In this document: positions 28,290 to 36,197 of the stretch, piece after piece
How positions within the stretch are numbered: position 1 is the first letter of the stretch
Layout of the letters: every line of letters begins with the position of its first letter
Source: Myxococcales bacterium
GTDB lineage: Bacteria > Myxococcota > UBA796 > SXON01
Length of the DNA stretch: 64,000 bases
Reading direction: 5' to 3'
Assembly: GCA_009692585.1 (NCBI GenBank)
Contig: SHYX01000025.1
Coordinates: 5,024-69,023 of the forward strand
Made by a program: the position numbers and the translations under genes
The notes under the pieces: generated by a model
Databases searched by the model: none
What the model saw: only the letters and a program-made list of their open reading frames with translations
Told to the model about the DNA's origin: nothing

Positions 28290-29384
28290 ATGGCGTTGCA
28301 GGCAGGTATCGTCGGTCTCCCCAACGTAGGCAAGAGCACGTTGTTCAACGCGCTCACCGCCGCCGGCGCCGCGGCTGCGAACTTCCCCTTCTGCACCATC
28401 GACCCCAACGTCGGGGTGGTCCCGGTGCCGGACCCGAGGCTGGACCAGATCCAGACCGTCATCAAATCCAAACTGATCATCCCCGCCTCGGTCGAGGTCC
28501 TGGACATCGCGGGATTGGTCCGCGGCGCCAGCACCGGCGCCGGCCTCGGCAACAAGTTCCTCGGGCACATCCGCTCGGTCGACGCGGTGCTCCATGTCGT
28601 GCGCTGCTTCGACGACCCCGACGTCATCCACGTCGACGGCGACCCCGACCCCCTCCGCGACATCGACACCATCGACACCGAGCTGGCCCTGGCCGACCTG
28701 GAGAGCCTCACCCGCCGCGTCGACAAGTACCGCAAGGGCAGCAAGAGCGGCGACAAGGAGCAGCTCTTCCACCTCGGCGTGGCCGAGCGGATGGAGAAGC
28801 TGCTCAACGACGGCAAGGCCGCCCGCGGCGGTGGCTGGACCGAAGAGGAGTGGGTGAGCGTCAGAGACGCCCAACTCATCACCGCCAAGCCAGTGCTCTA
28901 CGTCTGTAACGTCGACGAGGGCGGCATTGGCGGTGACAACGCCTACGTAACGACCGTCCGTGCGCGGGCCGCCGCCGAGGGCGCTCAGGTCGTGGTGCTG
29001 TGTGCGAAGATCGAGGCCGAGATTCAGGAACTACCTGCCGAAGACCGCCCCGCATTCCTGGCCGACCTGGGCCTGGCCGAGCCGGGATTGGCGCTCCTGG
29101 CGCGCGGCGTATACCGTCTGCTGGGATTGCATACCTACTTTACGGCCGGGCCCAAAGAAATCCGCGCCTGGACGATTCCCATCGGCGCGAAAGCACCCCA
29201 AGCGGCGGGTGTCATTCACACCGACTTCGAGCGCGGATTTATCCGGGCGGAAGTCTACGCAGTGAGTGACCTCGCAGCGCTGGGCAGCGAGGCGGCGCTT
29301 AAGGCGGCGGGGAAGATGCAGGTGGAAGGGAAGGAGTATGTGGTGAAGGATGGGGATGTGATGCATTTTCGGTTCAATGTGTAG
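28290..29384 (+). CDS. ychF: Redox-regulated ATPase YchF/OLA1
   Basis: A universally conserved Obg-family P-loop protein that prefers ATP and associates with ribosomes. At 364 residues it has [17 protein letters not shown] (G1), [20 protein letters not shown] (switch I), [19 protein letters not shown] (G3, typical YchF), and VLYVCNVDE (NxxE, the ATP-specific replacement of NKxD). The C-terminal TGS domain is at about 278-361 ([15 protein letters not shown]…[11 protein letters not shown]). The gene is monocistronic. The sequence just after the stop is unusually AT-rich for this window and has no clear hairpin. Confidence 0.97.
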   Translation: MALQAGIVGLPNVGKSTLFNALTAAGAAAANFPFCTIDPNVGVVPVPDPRLDQIQTVIKSKLIIPASVEVLDIAGLVRGASTGAGLGNKFLGHIRSVDAVLHVVRCFDDPDVIHVDGDPDPLRDIDTIDTELALADLESLTRRVDKYRKGSKSGDKEQLFHLGVAERMEKLLNDGKAARGGGWTEEEWVSVRDAQLITAKPVLYVCNVDEGGIGGDNAYVTTVRARAAAEGAQVVVLCAKIEAEIQELPAEDRPAFLADLGLAEPGLALLARGVYRLLGLHTYFTAGPKEIRAWTIPIGAKAPQAAGVIHTDFERGFIRAEVYAVSDLAALGSEAALKAAGKMQVEGKEYVVKDGDVMHFRFNV

Positions 29385-29465
29385 AACACCAAAAAACAGT
29401 CTCACAACCTATATCTAAGCGCACACTCCGTAGATTCACCCCACATCCACCCCACAACCGGGTAG

Positions 29466-29940
29466 GACTCCGAGGCGGACTTCGCACACTTTGGCAAACC
29501 GATGTGCCGCGATGGCGAAGGCGGCGGGTACCCGCAGCTCCGGCTTGCGGCGCTCCTGAACTTGGGGACGCGCATGGCCACCGATATGGAGTTCGGCGCC
29601 TTCGACACGTCGGAGGTCGCACTCGCGGGTCCGCTCATCGCACGCCTGCCCAACGACAGTCTGACCTTGGTCGACCGCGGATTCCACAGCTACAAGCTCG
29701 TTCACGACGTCACCAAGGGCGGGAGCAATCGCCACCTGCTGGCGCGGCTCCGCAAGAACATCGAGGTCGAGGTGATCGAGTTGCTCCCGGACGGGACCGA
29801 ACGAGTCCGGATACACCCCAACAAGAGCTTGCGCAGGACGAACCCAGAGTTCACCGAGCCGCAGGAGGGCCGAGTGATCACCTACCAGCACCCTGGCGGT
29901 GAACCGAGCCGGCTGTTCACCACCCTCACGGACGGCGCGC
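29466..29940 (+). pseudogene. IS4-family transposase fragment
   Basis: An internal piece of a DDE transposase reads from 29466, just after an in-frame TAG at 29463. It begins DSEADFAHFGKPMCRDGEGG, then YPQLRLAALLNLGTRMATDME, and has the IS4 signature TLVDRGFHSYKLVHDV with the second catalytic Asp. It continues with RLRKNIEVEVIELLPDGTERVRI and fades after SRLFTTLTDG near 29940. The N-terminal domain with the first Asp and the C-terminal Glu region are both absent, and no terminal inverted repeats were found. It is a dead relic. Confidence 0.75.
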
Positions 29941-30066
29941 ACAGGTCAAGACGAGCACGCGCGACAGCTCACCGTAGAAGTACCGGTTCCTCCAGCCATC
30001 CGAGGACATCCGGTGCCGGCAGGCGGGGCACGGCACGCACGGAATCGCGCCCCCTTCGCGGGGGTA
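29926..30066 (-). pseudogene. Fragment of a zinc-ribbon mobile-element protein (DUF6431-like)
   Basis: On the minus strand a short segment reads IPCVPCPACRHRMSSDGWRN then RYFYGELSRVLVLTCARRP and stops at 29926. The Cys pattern and the aromatic run after it resemble the N-terminal zinc ribbon of transposon-associated DUF6431 proteins. The rest of that domain is missing where the IS4 fragment begins (about 29940), so one insertion probably cut the other. No start codon with a ribosome-binding site is obvious. The family call is tentative. Confidence 0.35.
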
Positions 30067-30076
30067 GGATTCGCCG

Positions 30077-30532
30077 GTGAGAGCAGGGTCGGATAGCGAG
30101 GACTTGCGGGCCCGCCGCCCTGAATCGGACGGACTCTTTCTCCGCCTGCTTGACGGTCGCGACCTGGTGCTCATCCTGGCGCGCCATGTCGCTACGGTCA
30201 CGCGCGAGGACGTCCTCCGTCAGTGGGCACTGCCGGCGTTGGTCGAACGCGGTGGGGTCTTCCACCTCGCCGACAGCGCCGCCGCCGCCGCGATCGCGGC
30301 CGCCGGCCTGACGGGTCGCTCGCCGTCGGTCACCCGCGCGCGGGCGGCCGGCCTGGTCGTGGCGGGTCCCGCTCCCGTCGGCGAGCTCGCCGTCGCGCTC
30401 CACGTGGATGCGCGCACCATCCGGCGATTGGCCTCGTCCCGCGCCGATGCTCGCCTGGTTCGCGCCATCCGACTCCAGCTTGGCCTCCGGCCGAGGCTCG
30501 GCACTCAGAACACGGCGTTCGTCGCTGAGTAG
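30077..30532 (+). CDS. Small hypothetical protein with possible HTH, in mobile-element debris
   Basis: A GTG at 30077 opens 151 codons with normal amino-acid composition (MRAGSDSEDLRARRPESDGL). The C-terminal part, VGELAVALHVDARTIRRLAS, reads like a helix-turn-helix. It lies back to back with the zinc-ribbon fragment, an arrangement seen in transposon accessory genes, but I do not recognise the family. A further short coding-like stretch after its stop (about 30540-30630, …TPTDVAFRLTAPPG…LVLTPDGG then TGA) may be the end of another lost gene. It could be a relic itself. Confidence 0.4.
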   Translation: MRAGSDSEDLRARRPESDGLFLRLLDGRDLVLILARHVATVTREDVLRQWALPALVERGGVFHLADSAAAAAIAAAGLTGRSPSVTRARAAGLVVAGPAPVGELAVALHVDARTIRRLASSRADARLVRAIRLQLGLRPRLGTQNTAFVAE

Positions 30533-30657
30533 AGCGCGCCCGCCACCCCGACCGACGTGGCCTTCCGCCTGACCGCGCCGCCCGGGAGCGTGGCCGGGCC
30601 GCTGGTGCTGACGCCCGACGGGGGGTGAGGCGAAGGCGCCCGGCTCTGTCGCTCCGC

Positions 30658-31206
30658 TCAGGGCGCGCCCCACACGTCCCCGCGCCCCTCAAACACCAGC
30701 TTGTCGCTGGTGGCTGCCTCGTCGAACACGAACACGATCGCCGCGCGCTCTTTGGAGTCGTTCGATTCGGAGTCATACATCGCGATGACGCCGGTCTGGA
30801 AGGTCCACTCGCCGTCGAGGTCCATCTCGGCGCTGGTCTGACCGTCGTTGGGCAGGACCACGCCGCCCGCAGGGTCGATGACGTCGTTGGCGATCGGCGC
30901 GCCGCTGCACAACAGATTGGCGACGCCCGACTCGGGCTGGTCGATGATGTAGGAGTGCACCAGGGCGACGTCTCGCTCCGGATCGAAGGGCTCGCCGTAG
31001 CCGTCCATGCTCATCCTGGACCAGTCGACCGTGACGCTGCCGCACTCGCAGACGGTCTGGACGCGCATGACCTGCAGCGCGCAGGCGGTGTCGAAGACCC
31101 AGCCGGTGTCGCCGCCGCCCGCACCCGTGTCGGTGTCGCCGGAGCCATCGCTGTCGTGGGTTTCATCGCCGGTGAGGCAGGCGAGGCCGAGCGCAAAGAG
31201 CATCAT
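30658..31206 (-). CDS. Asp/Gly-rich lipoprotein, unknown function
   Basis: The ATG pair at 31206/31203 starts a 182-residue lipoprotein with lipobox LGLAC within ten residues. A low-complexity linker (HDSDGSGDTDTGAGGGDTG) typical of myxobacterial outer lipoproteins follows. The mature part has a Cys-rich segment (VQTVCECGSVTVDWSRMSMD) and mostly beta-strand composition. It resembles no family known to me. It is upstream of, and divergent in content from, the mobile debris. The longer frame to 31299 lacks a signal and overlaps the next gene's stop region. Confidence 0.65.
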   Translation of the reverse strand: MMLFALGLACLTGDETHDSDGSGDTDTGAGGGDTGWVFDTACALQVMRVQTVCECGSVTVDWSRMSMDGYGEPFDPERDVALVHSYIIDQPESGVANLLCSGAPIANDVIDPAGGVVLPNDGQTSAEMDLDGEWTFQTGVIAMYDSESNDSKERAAIVFVFDEAATSDKLVFEGRGDVWGAP

Positions 31207-31241
31207 GCCGTCATCGTAGCGCACGGCGGCCGCCGCATCCG

Positions 31242-32411
31242 TCAATACAACAGACAACTCCGCCGCGCCTTGTCCCACTCCGGCCGCGTCGACGCCCAAT
31301 GGTCGACCAGCTCGCGCATCGACATCTTCGATTCCAGCGCCAGCCGCCCTTCGCGGGAGCCGAGCAGCAGATCGATCGCGATCGGATCGTCGACGAACTC
31401 GTAGGTCTCGGTGCGCCAGCGGAACTGGGCCGCGTTGGCCCGGAGCGCCGCTTCGATCACCACCAGGCCGAGCAGAAGCGCGTGCTGCGCGTTTCGGTCA
31501 GTGACGACGATTTCGACACCGTTGCAGGTCTGGCCGGCGAACTTCTGGAAGCGGGGCTCGAAGGTGGCCGCCCGGAAGGCAATGCCCTCCAGCCGCGCGT
31601 CCTGGGCGCCGAGCCGACACAGCCGCTGGAACTCCGTCGCGTCGAGCCAGGGGGCGCCGACCAGATGGAAGGGGCGCGTGGTGCCGCGCCCCTCGGACAG
31701 GTTGGTGCCTTCGATGAGGCACATGCCCGGGTAGATCGCCGCGGTCTCGAGCGTCGGCATGTTCGGCGACGGGAAGACCCACGGCAGGTCGGTCTGGTCG
31801 AACCACTGGGCGCGATCCCAGCCTTCACACGAGATCACCTCGATCGTTGCCCGGATTCCAACCACGTCCCGGAAGTAGAGCGCCAGTTCTCCCATCGTCA
31901 TGCCATGGCGCACGGCAAGCGGGTAGGCCCCGACAAAACTCTCGAAGCCCGGCTCGACGACATTCCCCTCTACCGTGACTCCGTCGATGGGGTTGGGACG
32001 GTCGAGCACCACGATGCGGGTGCCGGTCTGCGCGGCCACCTCCATCAGGTAGCCGAGGGTGGCCTGGTAGGTGTAATAGCGGCTGCCGATGTCCTGAATG
32101 TCGAAGAGCACCACGTCCAGATCGGCCAGCAGCTCGGGCGCGGGGCGCAGGGTGTCGACGGTCTTGCCGTAGAGCGACACCACCGCCGCGACCTGGGTGT
32201 CTTCCCCTTCCACCGAGATCATGTCTTGCGCCGTCGCGTGCAACCCGTGTTCGGGTGCAAAGATTCGACGCACGGGCACGCCCTCCGCCCGCAGGCGATC
32301 GAGCAGATGATCGAGGCTCTTGTCCACCGCCGTGTGGTTGCAGGCCACGCCCACGCGCTGCCCCCGGAGGCTGTCCAGCTTGTCGAAGAGTCGTTCCAAC
32401 CCCGTGCGCAC
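31242..32411 (-). CDS. Exo-beta-N-acetylmuramidase NamZ-like (DUF1343)
   Basis: The family, characterised as NamZ in Bacillus, removes terminal N-acetylmuramic acid from muropeptides during cell-wall turnover. Conserved landmarks are GVACNHTAV near residue 20, RIFAPEHGLHATAQDM near 55, VLFDIQDIGSRYYTYQATLGYLM near 100, LDRPNPIDGVTVEGN near 140, and FPSPNMPTLETAAIYPGMCLIEGTNLSEGRGTTRPF, split over about 205-245. The GTG at 32411 gives 389 residues and a normal N-terminus. ATG 32450 would overlap the divergent lipoprotein gene. No signal peptide is seen, so action may be cytoplasmic. Confidence 0.88.
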   Translation of the reverse strand: MRTGLERLFDKLDSLRGQRVGVACNHTAVDKSLDHLLDRLRAEGVPVRRIFAPEHGLHATAQDMISVEGEDTQVAAVVSLYGKTVDTLRPAPELLADLDVVLFDIQDIGSRYYTYQATLGYLMEVAAQTGTRIVVLDRPNPIDGVTVEGNVVEPGFESFVGAYPLAVRHGMTMGELALYFRDVVGIRATIEVISCEGWDRAQWFDQTDLPWVFPSPNMPTLETAAIYPGMCLIEGTNLSEGRGTTRPFHLVGAPWLDATEFQRLCRLGAQDARLEGIAFRAATFEPRFQKFAGQTCNGVEIVVTDRNAQHALLLGLVVIEAALRANAAQFRWRTETYEFVDDPIAIDLLLGSREGRLALESKMSMRELVDHWASTRPEWDKARRSCLLY

Positions 32412-32412
32412 G

Positions 32413-33117
32413 ATGCAGCCCCGCGCCGCCGTGGATATCCTCCTTGGCATGCTGCTGCTCGTTCTGCTTGAGGCCTGTACCACGGTGAGCGAAGGCCCCC
32501 ACGCCCTCGCGTTCGACGGCTCTCCGGACTGTGGGATCATCGCTGTCAGCGAGGCGCCACCGTCCTCGTTCACGGTCGAGGTGTGGATGCGCTCCGACCC
32601 GGAGGCCTTCGGCGGGGTCATGCGGCCGCTGTCGTTGTGGAACAACGTCTTCAACCTGTCCGAAAACGTCGACGAGCAGGTCGTGTTCATCATCGGCGAA
32701 GAATCGGTCGGCGCCAGCAGCCCGTTTTCACTGATGGACGGCCAACTCCACCACGTCGCCGGAAGCTACGACGGCGCGTTGGGAAGCGCGAAGCTGTTCA
32801 TCGACGGGGCGTTGGTCGGCAGCAGCGGCGAGGCTGCGTTCGTCGGCGACTCGCCGGCCGACCAGGTCCAATTCGGGTGCGCCAAGGCCAACACCGAGGC
32901 CTTCTACGGGGTGCTCGACGAGCTGCGCATCTCGAGCATCGTGCGCTACACCGACAGCTTCGAGCTGCCCACGGGGGCCTTCGAGGGCGATGACGACACG
33001 CTGATGCTCTTTCACCTCGACGAGGGCACCGGCACCACCGCCACCAGCACGGGCGATTTCACCATGGAGATCAGCGAGGCCGCCTGGGTGGAGTTCGAGC
33101 TCGGGGGCGAGGAGTAA
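32413..33117 (+). CDS. LamG/concanavalin A-like domain lipoprotein
   Basis: The ATG at 32413 gives MQPRAAVDILLGMLLLVLLEACTT, a lipoprotein signal (shown only in part here as a description) with the lipid-bearing Cys in LEAC. ATG 32449 is a shorter option. The mature 210 residues form a LamG-like jelly roll: FTVEVWMRSD, LMDGQLHHVAGSYDG, AKLFIDGALVG and FYGVLDELRISS are diagnostic strands of laminin-G-type sugar- or protein-binding domains. Its start is only one base from the GTG of the divergent NamZ-like gene. The next lipoprotein begins 3 bp after its stop. Confidence 0.8.
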   Translation: MQPRAAVDILLGMLLLVLLEACTTVSEGPHALAFDGSPDCGIIAVSEAPPSSFTVEVWMRSDPEAFGGVMRPLSLWNNVFNLSENVDEQVVFIIGEESVGASSPFSLMDGQLHHVAGSYDGALGSAKLFIDGALVGSSGEAAFVGDSPADQVQFGCAKANTEAFYGVLDELRISSIVRYTDSFELPTGAFEGDDDTLMLFHLDEGTGTTATSTGDFTMEISEAAWVEFELGGEE

Positions 33118-33120
33118 CGT

Positions 33121-33606
33121 ATGGTCCTCGCCACGCTCTGGGCCTGCTCCCAGACCCCGACCGCTCCGCCGCCGTCGGTGCCTGCCGCGCCCAACGCGGT
33201 GCCGACGGACCAGACGGTGCCCACCCTGCTCGGCGACGTGCAGGGCGTCGCGTTCGTCGGGGAATGGACCAGCGCGCCGTGTGGCGGCCGAACCTACGCC
33301 CGCAACATCAAGTTCAACTCTGACCAGCACTACGCCGTGGTAGACATCGTCGACCCCTGCCCGCCGGGTCAGGAGTGTGGCTGGTCGGGGCTCACCGGCT
33401 TCTCTGGATTGTGGGCGGTCCAGGGCCTGAAGTTGCGCGTACAGGAGATCGGCGGGGCGCGGGCCTCGGCGGGCGGCCCACACCCCGTCCTGTTCGAAGC
33501 GGCTGCCGACGGCTCGCTGGTCGAAAACGGCTGCACCTACACGCCGGGGCTCACCGTTCCCCCGGGCTACACCGAAGAGCGCGTTCGCCCGGTCATCCCA
33601 CCGTAG
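33121..33606 (+). CDS. Small lipoprotein, unknown function
   Basis: This 161-residue lipoprotein with lipobox LWAC (MVLATLWACSQTPT) has a short Pro-rich spacer, then a beta-rich domain with three or four Cys (GEWTSAPCGGRTYARNIKF, DPCPPGQECGWSG, ENGCTYTP) that probably form disulfides. The pattern of one domain describing a response to 'GEWTS…RTYARNI' resembles small lipocalin-like or META-type lipoproteins, but no family is assigned. It is 3 bp downstream of the LamG lipoprotein and likely in the same transcript. Its last 14 bp overlap the convergent methyltransferase gene. Confidence 0.65.
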   Translation: MVLATLWACSQTPTAPPPSVPAAPNAVPTDQTVPTLLGDVQGVAFVGEWTSAPCGGRTYARNIKFNSDQHYAVVDIVDPCPPGQECGWSGLTGFSGLWAVQGLKLRVQEIGGARASAGGPHPVLFEAAADGSLVENGCTYTPGLTVPPGYTEERVRPVIPP

Positions 33607-34342
33607 GCTTGTGGCCAAGGGCCACGCCGAACAACATGTGGTCCACGATCCGGTCGCCAACCTGCACCGCGTGGAGCTTCGCGAACATCGGCGACGCGTT
33701 GCGGTACACGGCGCGGATCCCTTCGCGCGCCGCCTCGGTGATGGCGCCGGTGTCCGACCAGACGTCCACATCCTCGACGCTCACCCAGTCGCGGACCGCC
33801 ACGTCCACCGCGCCCGCCCCCTCCAGAAGCGCGGTGAGATCGGCCCGACGGTAGAAGTTGCGCCGCGCTTCGTTCCGCAGGCGCAGGATCTCGAAGTACT
33901 CCTTCTTGTCGGCCTCGCCGTACGCGCAGAGGTGCACCAGACACACCCGGCCGCCGGGCCGCAGCACCCGCAGCATCTCGCGCACCGCCTCGGCGTCGCG
34001 CATGAACTGCGTTCCCTGCCGACACACCACCAGGTCAAAGCTACCGTCCGCGAACGGCAGCGCCTCGGCTGGACCCTCGACGAACTCGTCGACGTAGGCG
34101 GCGGCCTGGTCGGCCATCGCGCGGGTGATGTCGACGCCGACGATGCGGGCCACCCTGCCCTTGAAGTGTTTGCTGACCAGCCCGGTGCCGCAAGCGATGT
34201 CCAGGAGCACGTCTCCGGGCTTCGGTGCCACGGTCTCGACGGTAAAGGCGCCCAACGCCGGGTCGTCCACCCAGTGGCTTGAGCGGTTGTACTTCGCCGC
34301 CCGGGCGGTGAAGTGGTCCTGCACGAAACGATCGATGGCCAC
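33593..34342 (-). CDS. SAM-dependent class I methyltransferase (UbiE-like)
   Basis: This 249-residue Rossmann methyltransferase shows motif I in VLLDIACGTGLVSKHF (about 45-60), the acidic residue after strand 2 in IVGVDITRAM, motif post-I in AEALPFADGSFDLVVCRQG, and VLRPGGRVCLVHL. Gene architecture and the DRFVQDHFTARAAKYNRSSHW N-terminus resemble UbiE/COQ5-type C-methyltransferases, but the substrate cannot be told from sequence. It stands alone, convergent with the small lipoprotein gene. Confidence 0.82.
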   Translation of the reverse strand: MAIDRFVQDHFTARAAKYNRSSHWVDDPALGAFTVETVAPKPGDVLLDIACGTGLVSKHFKGRVARIVGVDITRAMADQAAAYVDEFVEGPAEALPFADGSFDLVVCRQGTQFMRDAEAVREMLRVLRPGGRVCLVHLCAYGEADKKEYFEILRLRNEARRNFYRRADLTALLEGAGAVDVAVRDWVSVEDVDVWSDTGAITEAAREGIRAVYRNASPMFAKLHAVQVGDRIVDHMLFGVALGHKPTVG

Positions 34343-34404
34343 GGCGGCTCGGGGTTCGCGCCCCTGCTACCCGATCGGCGCGAACGGGGCGATGCATCGG
34401 GCGC

Positions 34405-34530
34405 GTGGCGCCCACGGTCTGCCGCATCTGCGAGGCCCACTGCGGCCTGATCGCCACCGTGGAAGCCAGCGTCGTGACCCGGTTGTCGCCAGACGCGGAG
34501 CGTCCGCTCTCCAAGGGCCGCCCTCAGGAC
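34405..34530 (+). pseudogene. N-terminal relic of a molybdopterin oxidoreductase
   Basis: A GTG at 34405 opens a short segment encoding APTVCRICEAHCGLIATVE then VTRLSPDAERPLSKG. The Cys-x2-Cys-x3-Cys pattern followed by V..L.PD..HP.SKG is the start of the 4Fe-4S domain of molybdopterin-dependent oxidoreductases such as formate dehydrogenase and assimilatory nitrate reductase. The match ends after about 38 residues at roughly 34520, where the convergent SDR gene begins to terminate. The remaining several hundred residues, including the fourth Cys, are absent. It is a remnant of a deletion. Confidence 0.6.
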
Positions 34531-35192
34531 GAGCCCAACTCCCACAGACCCCGCCCGGCGACCACCCGCCCACCCGGCTCCGCCAGCATCCCGACCAGCG
34601 CCCGCGACAGCACCTCCAGCGGCATCGGTCGCAGATCGTCGACGACCCCGCGCAGCCCGGGGAGTGAGCGCAACGCGGCACCGAGCGCCTCGACGCCCCA
34701 GGGCACCGTCCGCGCCCCGTCGCTCCCCTCCACGCCCGCCGGGCTGACCAGCGCCGAGGGCCGCGCGATGGCCCAGGCCAGTCCGCTCCCCCGCACGATC
34801 GCCTCGCACTCGCCCTTCATCGTCAGGTACGCGCCCGCGCCGCCGGCGCCGTAGGAACTCAACAGCACGAACCGGGGCACTCCCGCGGCCACCGCACCGG
34901 CGACGAGCTGGCGGGTGCTGAGGATGTCGCTCGACTCGTAGGTGTCGCCCTTGGCGAAGCGCCGCTGCATCGTCCCCACCAGCGACAAGACCGCGTCCGC
35001 GCCGACCAGCACCTCCGCGAGCGCGGTGCTGTCGGCCAGATCGAAGACCCGGGCCCGAGCGTCGGCGGCAACGGCGGTCGTCGCCGCGCTCTGGGGACGC
35101 ACGTGGAGCAGCAGTTCGAGCCCGGCCGCCGTGGCCAAAGGGCAGAACACCCTACCCGTCGCGCCGGTGGCGCCCGCAACGAAGACTCGCAT
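34524..35192 (-). CDS. NAD(P)-binding Rossmann protein, atypical SDR
   Basis: The 222-residue protein begins MRVFVAGATGATGRVFCPLA, the glycine-rich dinucleotide loop of atypical short-chain dehydrogenases of the NAD(P)H-binding (NmrA/YwnB-like) group. It continues with VGADAVLSLVGTMQRRF, GVPRFVLLSSYGAGG, and LAWAIARPSALVSP. These proteins often act as redox sensors or epimerase-like enzymes. The usual Tyr-x3-Lys is replaced here by YLTMKGECEAIVR (Tyr-x3-Lys retained as YLTMK). The gene is monocistronic and its substrate unknown. Confidence 0.75.
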   Translation of the reverse strand: MRVFVAGATGATGRVFCPLATAAGLELLLHVRPQSAATTAVAADARARVFDLADSTALAEVLVGADAVLSLVGTMQRRFAKGDTYESSDILSTRQLVAGAVAAGVPRFVLLSSYGAGGAGAYLTMKGECEAIVRGSGLAWAIARPSALVSPAGVEGSDGARTVPWGVEALGAALRSLPGLRGVVDDLRPMPLEVLSRALVGMLAEPGGRVVAGRGLWELGSS

Positions 35193-35240
35193 CCCCGAGC
35201 GTTATCCTCGCCGGAGCCCGAACCGAAATAGAAGGCCCAG

Positions 35241-36197
35241 GTGCTGCGCCGCTTCGCCAGACGCCTCGGATTCGCCGCGCTCACCGCGACGCTGGCCTTC
35301 GGTACGCTCGAAGGCATCTTGTGGCTGTGGTACGGCGAAGAAGGCCTGCTCTACCGATACGAACGTCGCGAGTCGATGGTGCGCATGGACAACGGCATCT
35401 TCGTTCCGCAGCCGTCGAGCGACCTCACCAACAACGATGGCCCCTACACCTGGACCGCGCATTACAACGCACGCGGCTTCCGCGAGACCGAGGAGACGCC
35501 CGACGACCCGCCGGCCGGCAAACACCGCCTGCTCGCGCTGGGCGACAGTTGGATCTTCGGCTTCTCCGTCACTCAGGGACGCACCATCGCCGACCGGGTC
35601 GAGGCCCGCGCGCCCGAATTCGACATCGTCAACGCTGGTGTTTTCGGCTCCAGCGCCTACGACATGCTCCGCCGTTGGAACGAGTGGGGAAGCCGCCTGA
35701 ACCTCGAAGGGCTCATCCTCGGCATGCCGCACAACGCCAACCGCCAACACGATGCCGCGGCCGAACGCGCCCTGTTCTACCAGTCGCCCGCCGCTCCCGC
35801 GGCCAGCCACCTCAAGACCTACCTGTGGATGCGGCTGCTGCTGGTGCCGCTGCGCACCCCCAGGTACGCCCAGCCCAATCCCGAGCTCAGCGCCGACCTC
35901 GCGGACATCCTGACGATCGCCCGCGACGCACGCGACCACGGCCTACCGGTCTTCTTCCTGCTGTTTCCGGTGCGGTACGCCGGGGCCGGCCCGGGGGTGG
36001 AGTGGGCGCAGACCCTCGCGCCCCAAGGCGTGACCTTCGCCGGGCACGCGCTGAAGGAGCGCAGTTGTTGGGGCCACGAAGACCTCGGCCACCCCTCCGA
36101 GGCCGGCGCCGACGCCATCGCCGAGACGCTCGTCGCGGTTTTGCAGGGCGGCCCAAGCCAGAGCACGCTGGTCAAGGAGCCACCCTGCGCGCCGTGA
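35241..36197 (+). CDS. SGNH/GDSL-type hydrolase, membrane-anchored
   Basis: The GTG at 35241 gives 318 residues with one N-terminal membrane helix (about 9-30, LGFAALTATLAFGTLEGILWL). The SGNH core has LALGDSWIFGFSVTQG (nucleophile Ser, block I), DIVNAGVFGSSAYDML (block II Gly), GMPHNANRQHD and the C-terminal DLGHPSEAGADAIAE (Asp-x2-His, block V). These enzymes deacylate or acylate polysaccharides and lipids. The 4-bp GTGA overlap with a GT9 glycosyltransferase suggests a shared role in surface polysaccharide or lipopolysaccharide. Confidence 0.75.
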   Translation: MLRRFARRLGFAALTATLAFGTLEGILWLWYGEEGLLYRYERRESMVRMDNGIFVPQPSSDLTNNDGPYTWTAHYNARGFRETEETPDDPPAGKHRLLALGDSWIFGFSVTQGRTIADRVEARAPEFDIVNAGVFGSSAYDMLRRWNEWGSRLNLEGLILGMPHNANRQHDAAAERALFYQSPAAPAASHLKTYLWMRLLLVPLRTPRYAQPNPELSADLADILTIARDARDHGLPVFFLLFPVRYAGAGPGVEWAQTLAPQGVTFAGHALKERSCWGHEDLGHPSEAGADAIAETLVAVLQGGPSQSTLVKEPPCAP

